NCBI RefSeq assembly: GCF_008329705.1
Contig: NZ_VTSX01000021.1
Location: 1-64,000, forward strand
Length of the DNA stretch: 64,000 nt
Direction of reading: 5' to 3'
Source: Chryseobacterium sp. SN22
GTDB lineage: Bacteria; Bacteroidota; Bacteroidia; Flavobacteriales; Weeksellaceae
A program made the translations under genes and the position numbers. Positions 27,909-35,297 of this stretch are shown here, piece by piece; the first letter of the stretch is position 1; every line of letters begins with the position of its first letter. The notes below the pieces were generated by a model. It saw nothing but the letters and a program-made list of their open reading frames with translations, had not been told where the DNA came from and ran no database searches.

Positions 27909-28766
27909 ATGTCCACACAAAATCAAATCGATTACGAAAGAATTGCCAAAGCGATAGATTATATCCGGAGCAATTTTAAGCTTCAGCCGGGTTTGGAGGA
28001 AGTGGCGGAAGAAATCAGTCTGAGTCCGGCCCATTTTCAGAAGATGTTTTCCGACTGGGCGGGAACCAGCCCGAAGAAGTTTTTGCAGTTCATCAGTCTT
28101 GAGCATGCCAAGAATTTACTGAAGGAAGAAAAAGCGAGTTTGTTTGATACCGCCTACGAGACGGGGCTTTCGAGCACAAGCCGGCTGCATGACCTGTTTG
28201 TGAAAATCGAAGGGATGTCTCCGGCGGAATATAAAAACGGCGGAAAAAGCCTGAACATCAATTACAGTTTTTTCGGAAGTCCTTTCGGGAGCGTCATTGC
28301 AGCTTCCACAGAAAAAGGAATCTGTTATCTGTCTTTTGAGAACGATCAAAGTAAAGCATTGGGAGATTTACAGGCTAAATTTCCCAATGCTTCTTTTTTT
28401 GAACGACAGGACGCGTTTCAGAGAGATGCACTGTCCATTTTCAGTAAAGACTGGAACGAACTGAAGACCATTAAGCTTCATCTGAAAGGCACGGATTTTC
28501 AGCTGAAAGTCTGGGAAAGCCTGCTTACAATTCCAATGGGAAAACTTTCCACTTACGGTCAGCTGGCCGGACAGATCGGGTATGCCAAAGCGTCAAGAGC
28601 GGTGGGAACCGCCATCGGGAGCAATCCCGTCGCTTTCCTGATTCCCTGCCACCGCGTGATCCAGTCTTCCGGGAAACTCGGAGGCTATATGTGGGGAACT
28701 GAAAGAAAGCAGTTGATGATCGGGTGGGAGAGTTCCAGAGTTTATTCTGGTTTTAAATATGAATAG
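27909..28766 (+). CDS. AraC-type regulator fused to O6-methylguanine-DNA methyltransferase (Ada-like)
   Basis: A 285-aa fusion. Residues about 8-105 are an AraC-type double HTH (LEEVAEEISLSPAHFQKMF, LSSTSRLHDLFVKIEGMSP). Residues about 115-280 are an alkyltransferase with the IPMGKLSTYGQLA helix and the acceptor Cys247 in LIPCHRVIQ. It repairs O6-alkylguanine and probably activates alkylation-response genes. The E. coli Ada N-terminal zinc/Cys methylphosphotriester domain is absent. AlkB lies 170 bases downstream on the same strand. Confidence 0.92.
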   Translation: MSTQNQIDYERIAKAIDYIRSNFKLQPGLEEVAEEISLSPAHFQKMFSDWAGTSPKKFLQFISLEHAKNLLKEEKASLFDTAYETGLSSTSRLHDLFVKIEGMSPAEYKNGGKSLNINYSFFGSPFGSVIAASTEKGICYLSFENDQSKALGDLQAKFPNASFFERQDAFQRDALSIFSKDWNELKTIKLHLKGTDFQLKVWESLLTIPMGKLSTYGQLAGQIGYAKASRAVGTAIGSNPVAFLIPCHRVIQSSGKLGGYMWGTERKQLMIGWESSRVYSGFKYE

Positions 28767-28936
28767 CACAGATTTTTGCACCCATAAGCAACGTTTTCGT
28801 TTCTTTTAAAAATAAATTCTGATTAATCTGTTTTAGTTAATCGGTCTGCGTAAAAAATCTGAACTTATTGATTATATTTTAAAATACTTTCTTCAGTTTT
28901 CTGAAAAAAACGTAAAACCTTAAACCTTAAACTTTT

Positions 28937-29548
28937 ATGCTCAGCCTATTCGAAGATACATCAGAAAATCCTGTAAACCTCCTTCCTAAAGACGGAACCG
29001 TTCATTATTACGGAAAAATTTTTACTAAGGAAAAGTCGGATTTTTATTATGACTATTTATTCAACCGGATTCCGTGGGAAAATGATGAAGCGGTTATTTT
29101 CGGAAAACTGATTATCACAAAAAGAAAGGTTGCCTGGTTCGGAGATCAGCCTTTTGAATATACCTATTCCAAACGGACAAAACAGGCAAAGCCCTGGACC
29201 CCGGAATTGCTGGAACTGAAAAAGAAGTGTGAAGAAGTCACGGGAGAAACCTACAATTCCTGCCTGCTGAACCTGTACCATGACGGAAACGAGGGAATGG
29301 CCTATCACAGCGATGCAGAAAAAGACCTGAAAAAGCACGGGGCGATTGCTTCATTAACGTTCGGTGCCGAAAGGAAGTTTCTGTTCAAGCATAAAACGGG
29401 AAACGAAAAAGCAGAGGTATTTCTCGAGAACGGAAGCCTGCTGGTGATGAAAGGAACCACGCAGGACCATTGGCTGCACCGGCTGCCAACCACCACGAAA
29501 GTAAAGTCCCCAAGGGTGAACCTGACGTTCCGGACGATTGCGGAATAG
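28937..29548 (+). CDS. alkB: AlkB-like Fe(II)/2-oxoglutarate DNA repair dioxygenase
   Basis: Oxidatively removes methyl groups from 1-methyladenine and 3-methylcytosine. The 203-aa product is of the AlkB family (closer in layout to ALKBH2/3 types). It has NSCLLNLYHDGNEGMAYHSD with the iron ligands H and D near residues 118-120, SLTFGAERKF, LLVMKG, HWLHRLP with the third ligand, and the RVNLTFR 2-oxoglutarate arginines at the end. It follows the Ada-like gene, forming an alkylation-repair pair. Confidence 0.9.
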   Translation: MLSLFEDTSENPVNLLPKDGTVHYYGKIFTKEKSDFYYDYLFNRIPWENDEAVIFGKLIITKRKVAWFGDQPFEYTYSKRTKQAKPWTPELLELKKKCEEVTGETYNSCLLNLYHDGNEGMAYHSDAEKDLKKHGAIASLTFGAERKFLFKHKTGNEKAEVFLENGSLLVMKGTTQDHWLHRLPTTTKVKSPRVNLTFRTIAE

Positions 29549-29943
29549 TTTTTACTGCAAAAGGCACAAAAGCTTTTAACACATGAGACCCATAAGATTT
29601 TCAGGTTTTCTGCTTTGTGTATATTTCAGAGCACAGAAGAAGAAAATCAAAGGTTTTAATAGTTTATACAACTGCTCCGGTGGCTGAGCGGAGCCGAAGC
29701 CACGCATCATCCGCTTGGATCCGTGGGAGAATTTTACCACAAAAGGCCCAAAAGATATTCATGCTGTAGAATAAAGTTAAATACCTGATACTGTAGAAAT
29801 CGTACCAAAGTTTTAAATCTCTGATTTTTATCTCATGCGTTCTTAAAATATTTTTAAGCTATTCAAACCTTTTCTGTAAGTTATGTGTTAAAAATAAACG
29901 TAATCATCTGCGCCATCTGAAAAATCTGCGTGAGATAAAAACA
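29549..29943. other. Gene-free region with dispersed repeats
   Basis: No convincing gene. It has two copies of a GCAAAAGGCACAAAAG-like phrase (29557-29572 and about 29739-29754), a palindromic GTGGCT...AGCCAC element (29680-29703) and an ATCTGCG-rich phrase (29902-29934) related to phrases at 28824-28861 and 52367-52396. Confidence 0.5.
29680..29703. repeat. REP-like palindrome GTGGCTGAGCGGAGCCGAAGCCAC
   Basis: Arms GTGGCT and AGCCAC (6 bp). The core resembles the GAGCGGAGCCGAAG phrase I recall as common in Flavobacteriia intergenic DNA (memory, unverified). Confidence 0.45.
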
Positions 29944-29976
29944 AAAAGGTGGCCTTGAGAACCTCAGCCACCTTTT
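29944..29976 (-). terminator. Terminator of the CocE-type hydrolase gene
   Basis: A 10-bp stem (AAAAGGTGGC / GCCACCTTTT) with a 13-base loop just beyond the minus-strand stop. Followed by T residues on that strand. Confidence 0.85.
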
Positions 29977-29979
29977 ACT

Positions 29980-31836
29980 TTATTTTAAAACTTCCACTTC
30001 AATCGCACTGTCATCAAATACTTTGATAAAGGCTTTCGTGTAATCTTCTTTCGTTGCAAAATTCGGATTGTCCATGAACTTCTGCGGATTGATCGCAAAC
30101 AGCGGGAACCAGGTTGAAGAAATCTGGATCTGGATTTTATGTCCTTTTTTGAAGGTATGCACTACATCCTGCAGCCTGAAATTAACGGCGGTTTTCTGAT
30201 CCGGGATTAAGGCTTCTGCTTTTTCCCTTGAATTCCTGAATCTTGCCGGCATGATTTCGCTTCGTACCATCTGGTGATAATTTCCGTAGATCACCCCTTC
30301 TTTCTTCTCCGCAGGTTTGAAATCTTCAGGGTAAACGTCGATTAATTTCACTGCAAAATCGGCATCGGTAGAGGAGGAGGCAATATTTAATTTAGCCATA
30401 ATTTCACCGGCCAGCGTCAGGTCTTCTGTCAGGACATCGGTTGTAAAGGTAAGGACATCGGGTCTTCCTTCGGCGAACCGCTGGTCTTCCGACATATAAT
30501 TTCTCGGGGTAAAGCCGTTGAAGTCCTTTAAATTGTCAGAGCTTAAAACCGGATTGTTCGGGTCGCTGTAATATTCCGAGAAACCTTGTCCTGCCGAATT
30601 TTTCAGGGTGCCGCCGGACAGATAGAAGCTGACTTTTTTCGCTTCCTTCGGCGGATAAGTGGTAAATTCCCGCCACTGCTTCGCTCCGGTATCATACATC
30701 ATGGCTTCGGGTAAACCGGCATCCTGTTTCGTATTTCCTTTTAAATAATGGTTAAAGAATTTCGTTTCCAGGTTTTTCTGGTAGTAGGTGGCAATGCTGT
30801 CGTCGAAATAAATCTGATTGTGGAAATGCTTTCCTTCTTCGCGTCCCCATCCTCCATGGGAAAAAGGTCCCATGACAATCGTATTCTTGGCTTTCGGGCT
30901 TGTTTTTTCGATGGTTTTGTAGATATTCAGCGGTCCGGAAAGGTCTTCCGCATCAAACCAGCCGCCGACGGTCATTACGGCATGGTTCACATTTTTAAGA
31001 TGCGGCAGCAGGCTTCTTTTCTGCCAGAACTCATCGTAGTTGGGATGGTTCATAATTTCCGTCATGAAGAAATTATTTTTATAATATTTTTCGTAGCCAT
31101 CCTTTAATGTTCCCATATCGCGGTAGAATTTCAGTCCGTCTTCAGAAGTTGTTTTAATCATGTAATCATTGTACCAGGCTTTGTTTTCAGGCTTTGTCTT
31201 CTGAACCCCAAAAACCGGGAATGTCCTGAAGTAGCCCAGCATAATTTTTCCGTTGTGCAGGAAATCGTCATTCCAGAAATCGGAGATCGGGGCCTGGGGT
31301 GACGAGGCCACCAAAGCCGGATGCTGGGCAAGTACCCCTACCGCCGTGTAGAATCCGGGATAGGATGTTCCGTACTGACCTGCTTTTCCGTTGTTGTCTT
31401 TTATATTTTTAACCAGCCAGTCGATGGTATCATAAGTATCCGTACTCTCATCGACGTCTTTTTTCGTTTTGTGATCCACCTGCGGCGTCATGTTGGTGAA
31501 TGTTCCTTCGCTCATATATCTTCCACGGACATCCTGATAGACAAAAATGTATTTGTCATTCATCAGATAGGAGTTTGGTCCCAGTTTCGTCCGGTATTCG
31601 TTTTCCCCATAGGGCGCCACGCTGTAGCAGGTCCTCTGCATCAGGAACGGGTATTTGTTTTTGCCGGAAATATCCTTAGGAATATATACTGAAGTAAAAA
31701 GTTTCACCCCGTCACGCATCGGAATATACACTTCCTTTTTAATGAAATTATCCTTTACAAAAGTATCGGGCTGCTTATTCTGTGCCATAGCCAAAACAAA
31801 CAGCAAGGAAAGCCACATGGAAAAATGTCTCTTCAT
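29980..31836 (-). CDS. Secreted CocE/NonD-family hydrolase
   Basis: A 618-aa secreted serine hydrolase of the X-Pro dipeptidyl-peptidase/cocaine esterase/glutaryl-acylase group. A signal peptide (about 1-18, ending LAMA) is followed by the YIPMRDGVKLFTSVYIP start of the alpha/beta hydrolase domain, nucleophile GTSYPGF near residue 160, MTVGGWFDAEDL and the histidine in GPFSHGGWG near 330. The C-terminal jelly-roll domain starts near 400 and ends ISSTWFPLFAINPQ. The exact acyl substrate cannot be predicted. Monocistronic. Confidence 0.9.
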   Translation of the reverse strand: MKRHFSMWLSLLFVLAMAQNKQPDTFVKDNFIKKEVYIPMRDGVKLFTSVYIPKDISGKNKYPFLMQRTCYSVAPYGENEYRTKLGPNSYLMNDKYIFVYQDVRGRYMSEGTFTNMTPQVDHKTKKDVDESTDTYDTIDWLVKNIKDNNGKAGQYGTSYPGFYTAVGVLAQHPALVASSPQAPISDFWNDDFLHNGKIMLGYFRTFPVFGVQKTKPENKAWYNDYMIKTTSEDGLKFYRDMGTLKDGYEKYYKNNFFMTEIMNHPNYDEFWQKRSLLPHLKNVNHAVMTVGGWFDAEDLSGPLNIYKTIEKTSPKAKNTIVMGPFSHGGWGREEGKHFHNQIYFDDSIATYYQKNLETKFFNHYLKGNTKQDAGLPEAMMYDTGAKQWREFTTYPPKEAKKVSFYLSGGTLKNSAGQGFSEYYSDPNNPVLSSDNLKDFNGFTPRNYMSEDQRFAEGRPDVLTFTTDVLTEDLTLAGEIMAKLNIASSSTDADFAVKLIDVYPEDFKPAEKKEGVIYGNYHQMVRSEIMPARFRNSREKAEALIPDQKTAVNFRLQDVVHTFKKGHKIQIQISSTWFPLFAINPQKFMDNPNFATKEDYTKAFIKVFDDSAIEVEVLK

Positions 31837-32009
31837 TATTTAAAAATTTGACGCTAATTTAATCATAAATGCTTTCCATTAGATGGATGTTTAATATTAA
31901 AATGATAAAAATGCTGTTATATAAGGATTTGTGGTATGGCTGCTTACCGCTTGCAAATCCATAAAGGTGCAAGCTGGCTTGTTAAGAGACCGGGGCTGAT
32001 ATCGGAAAA

Positions 32010-32036
32010 ATCCGTTTCATCAATTATGAAACGGAT
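32010..32036 (-). terminator. Terminator of the small secreted-protein gene
   Basis: An 11-bp perfect stem (ATCCGTTTCAT / ATGAAACGGAT) with a T tract on the minus strand, downstream of the gene ending at 32071. Confidence 0.8.
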
Positions 32037-32070
32037 CATTAGAATTTGATCAGGTAATGGGAAAATGATA

Positions 32071-32451
32071 TTATTTTTCAACCACAAAAACAGCGGCTTT
32101 ATCAAAAGTGATCACTCCGCTTTTCTCATTTTTCAGTTTAAATGAAGCAATGTGGTCATCGAATTTAAAAACAATGCTGTCATTGGTGATTTTTTTCAAA
32201 TCTCTGACTTTACTTTTGTCGGTCACCACGTCATTTTGTTTAATCATAATCTCCTCATTCGAAAAAATGATCCGGCTTTTTTGTTCAACTATTTTTTTCT
32301 TTACCATCTCATGCAATGCCGGATTCTGTAAATTGATTTGCTCTATAGTATAAGAATCTACCACATTCCAGCTTCCGGTAAAATTATTTTTCTGAAAATC
32401 AGTAAATGAAAGGCCAATAAGTGCTGCGGGCAGGATAACATATTTTTTCAT
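32071..32451 (-). CDS. Small lipocalin-like secreted or lipid-anchored protein
   Basis: A 126-aa protein I do not recognise by name. It has a short hydrophobic N-terminus (MKKYVILPAALIGLSF) and no clear lipobox Cys. The FTGSWNVVDSYTIEQI motif and the following alternating beta strands resemble small lipocalin-like domains. ATG 32451 is chosen because it begins MKK plus a hydrophobic stretch; an upstream start at 32472 adds seven residues. It may precede the barrel gene in context only: it lies downstream of it on the same strand, 64 bases away. Confidence 0.6.
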   Translation of the reverse strand: MKKYVILPAALIGLSFTDFQKNNFTGSWNVVDSYTIEQINLQNPALHEMVKKKIVEQKSRIIFSNEEIMIKQNDVVTDKSKVRDLKKITNDSIVFKFDDHIASFKLKNEKSGVITFDKAAVFVVEK

Positions 32452-32514
32452 ATCGGTAATATTTAAATTCATTGGTCATTAAAAATTTAATTATAAAAAT
32501 AAGAACAGCCTGAA

Positions 32515-35226
32515 TTATTTTTTCTTTCCGCCAAATTTATTCAATTTCAGGGTAAGGGAAAACATCATATATCTCCTAAGAATCAGGTCTTCCCGGTCTT
32601 CGACATAAGTGGCGGTAATGTTTCTTCGGACGCTCTGGTTCTGGTTTAAAACGTCATAGACTTTCACCTTTGCCGTCAGTTGTTTTTTATAGAAAGAATA
32701 ACCGATGGCGGAATTCAGGAAGTAAAAATCCCTTTTGAAACCCGGGGCGATGTTGGAACTGGTGTTGTACTCGAAATCGTTTTCAAGAATCAGATTGGTG
32801 CTGAGGAAATAATTGGTAAGCTCCAGCGAAAAGGTCTGGTAGGTATTCCTGATGCTTTCCACACTGTAATTTTTATAATTTGAAAAAGAATAATTAATGC
32901 TGTAGGATGGTTTGATATTGATTTTATCCTTTTTATCATACAACAGGCTGATTCCCGGATTAAAGACATAAGAGTTTCCGGTATACATCTGGCCGTTGAT
33001 GAAGCCGCGGTTGTACCGGTAATTCAGGCCGGCTTTCGGGCTGACGGTTATTTTCTGGTCGTTCCACTTGAATGTTTTGCTGAAACCGCTTCCGATATTC
33101 GCGCTTTTGTTCCCGCTGATGTTAGTGTAAGTGACAAATTGTTTTCCCGATTCATCGTAATACGAGAAGCTGGTCGTATCGTTGCTGTTGTAAGTAAAAG
33201 ACAGGTTAAGGTAATAATTGATGTTTTTCGGAACATTGAAATTACTGAAATAAAGGCTTGTCCGGTTGTTCCAGGCATTCTTCAGATCGGGATTCCCCTG
33301 GTAGGTGACCAACGGATTCGATTCGTCAACATAGGGAATCAGCCGTTCGGCAGCAGGGATGGTAAAGCTGGCCGAGTTGTAGAGGTTCAACCTTAAATTC
33401 TGTGAAATTCTGTATTGCAGCCCGGCATTGTAATCGGGAAGGATGAAGTTCCGCTGAAGCTCATACCGCTGTCCGTTGAAAAGGGAGCTGTATTTCAGAT
33501 CCGTAAAATCCACATTGGCCGAAGCCCAGAAATTGTACTTCTGCTTGTTCAGCTCAACCGTTACCTGTGGTGAAAGCTGGCTGTTTTTCTGATCCGAGCT
33601 GTTGGATAACGGCAGGTTGTAATTTGAATATTGGCCGGTCGCCGGATCAAAATCATTCACAATCCTTTCATTGAAGGTATTGGCGGAATTGTAATTCAGT
33701 CCGAAATTAATATCCAAAGAATCCGAGACCGGCTCCGTATATTTTGCGTTAAAGCTGTAATTGTTGTTTTGCGATTTGGTTTGGGTCAGCTGGTTTCTCA
33801 GATCCCTTTTGGCAGGATCTTCCAGGCCGTTTTCATAGAAGAAAGTCCGGGAATTGATGAGGCCCTTGCTTTTATTTTCCGTGATCGATGTATTTAAACT
33901 GGAATAAAAAGAACGTCCTTTTTTACTGAATTTTCTTGAATAATGGATGTTCGGGGTAAAAGAATGGCTTTCCGAATCCGAACGTACCGAAGAAGCACTC
34001 TCATTCAGCAACGTTTCGTCTCTGAAGGTTGCTGCTTTCGACGTATTGAGATTCATGGTTGCCGAACGGGAAAATGCTGGAGAAAAATAGATCGTGCTCA
34101 GCGTATCCGGCTTTATTTTGACAGATGCGTTGAAGTTGTACTGTTCAGCGTTGTTTTCGGCCTGGCTTTCCGAGTTGGTTTTCAGCTTGTAATCCGGCAG
34201 GAACGTTGTTTTCGAAATTTTCGAAGCGGTTTGAAGATCGGTTTCCGTACGGGTAAGCCCGAAAGCATCCAGGTCGGCTTCCTTGCTCAGCTGATCCGTA
34301 TAATTCAGGCCGATGGTGGTAGATTTCCGGATTCCCTGTCCGCCGCTTCCGGTTTGTGAGGCCCGCGAGCTGCCTCCGTTGCCGGCGTCTCCCCGCGCAT
34401 TGATGTTGTTGGAAGACAGCACCAGGCTGATTTTCCGTTTGTCTTTAAAATAGCTCAGGAACCCGCTGCCTTCATATCTTTTGTCAGACCCATAGCCGGC
34501 AGTAAGCCTTGAAAGGAAGCCTTTGTTCTTTTTTTCGTCGATATTGAAATTGATCGTGGTATTCTCCGATTTCGGCGGTTTTCCGGTAAGCTCTTCTTCC
34601 CGCGTTTTGGTGGTGGTAAACTGGATGTTTTTGATGATATCCGCAGGAATATTTTTTAAGGCAATTTTTCCGTCCTTATCGAAGAAAGGCTTGCCGTTGA
34701 TCATGATCTGGTCCACCTGCTTTCCGTTGGCCGTAATTTTTCCGTCGCTGTCGATCTCCACGCCGCTGATGTTTTTCAAGAGCTCTTCGATGCTGCTGTC
34801 GGGACGCACTTTTATTGCGGCAGCATTGAATTCTATAGTATCTTTTTTAATTTTAATCGGGGAAACCGTGATTTTCACTTCCTCAATATCGGTTACTTTG
34901 TTTTGATCCAGCCCGATGGTTCCGATGTCTACAGACCGGTTGATGTTATAGAATATTTTGGAATAGGAAATAAATTTCTCCGCATCTATCTTCAACAGGG
35001 AGGATTCTTTAAGCTCATCGGTTTTTAAGGTAAATTTCCCTTCTTTATTGGTTGAGGTATAATTGATAATGGAGGAATCTTTTTGCTTTAAAAGATAGAC
35101 GGTGGCTTTTTCCAGCGGCCTTTTCTCAAAATCCACAACCTTCCCGTCAATGCTGAACTTCTGTCCGTTCAGCAATAAAAATTGAAATAAAAACATCAGG
35201 AGCCACAGGATCTTCTTCATACGCAT
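32515..35226 (-). CDS. TonB-receptor-like outer-membrane protein (paralog 1)
   Basis: A 903-aa outer-membrane protein with a signal peptide (about 3-22), a carboxypeptidase-regulatory-like beta sandwich (about 25-95, SIDGKVVDFEKRPLEKATVY), a plug-like domain (about 130-225, GKPFFDKDGKIALKNIPADI) and a large beta barrel ending in a TLKLNKF strand. No TonB box was identified. It is full-length related to the gene at 35298. A second ATG two codons in (35220, MKKILW) may be the true start. The substrate is unknown. Confidence 0.85.
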   Translation of the reverse strand: MRMKKILWLLMFLFQFLLLNGQKFSIDGKVVDFEKRPLEKATVYLLKQKDSSIINYTSTNKEGKFTLKTDELKESSLLKIDAEKFISYSKIFYNINRSVDIGTIGLDQNKVTDIEEVKITVSPIKIKKDTIEFNAAAIKVRPDSSIEELLKNISGVEIDSDGKITANGKQVDQIMINGKPFFDKDGKIALKNIPADIIKNIQFTTTKTREEELTGKPPKSENTTINFNIDEKKNKGFLSRLTAGYGSDKRYEGSGFLSYFKDKRKISLVLSSNNINARGDAGNGGSSRASQTGSGGQGIRKSTTIGLNYTDQLSKEADLDAFGLTRTETDLQTASKISKTTFLPDYKLKTNSESQAENNAEQYNFNASVKIKPDTLSTIYFSPAFSRSATMNLNTSKAATFRDETLLNESASSVRSDSESHSFTPNIHYSRKFSKKGRSFYSSLNTSITENKSKGLINSRTFFYENGLEDPAKRDLRNQLTQTKSQNNNYSFNAKYTEPVSDSLDINFGLNYNSANTFNERIVNDFDPATGQYSNYNLPLSNSSDQKNSQLSPQVTVELNKQKYNFWASANVDFTDLKYSSLFNGQRYELQRNFILPDYNAGLQYRISQNLRLNLYNSASFTIPAAERLIPYVDESNPLVTYQGNPDLKNAWNNRTSLYFSNFNVPKNINYYLNLSFTYNSNDTTSFSYYDESGKQFVTYTNISGNKSANIGSGFSKTFKWNDQKITVSPKAGLNYRYNRGFINGQMYTGNSYVFNPGISLLYDKKDKINIKPSYSINYSFSNYKNYSVESIRNTYQTFSLELTNYFLSTNLILENDFEYNTSSNIAPGFKRDFYFLNSAIGYSFYKKQLTAKVKVYDVLNQNQSVRRNITATYVEDREDLILRRYMMFSLTLKLNKFGGKKK

Positions 35227-35245
35227 CTTTTGAACGTGCTAAAAT

Positions 35246-35273
35246 ATAAAAAAACATCCCTCGGAAGGGATGT
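35246..35273 (-). terminator. Terminator between the two barrel paralogs
   Basis: An 8-bp stem (ACATCCCT / AGGGATGT), tetraloop and A run on + (T run on the minus strand). It ends transcription of the 35298-38069 gene before its paralog. Confidence 0.8.
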
Positions 35274-35297
35274 CGGCAATTTAAAATAATTTTAAAT

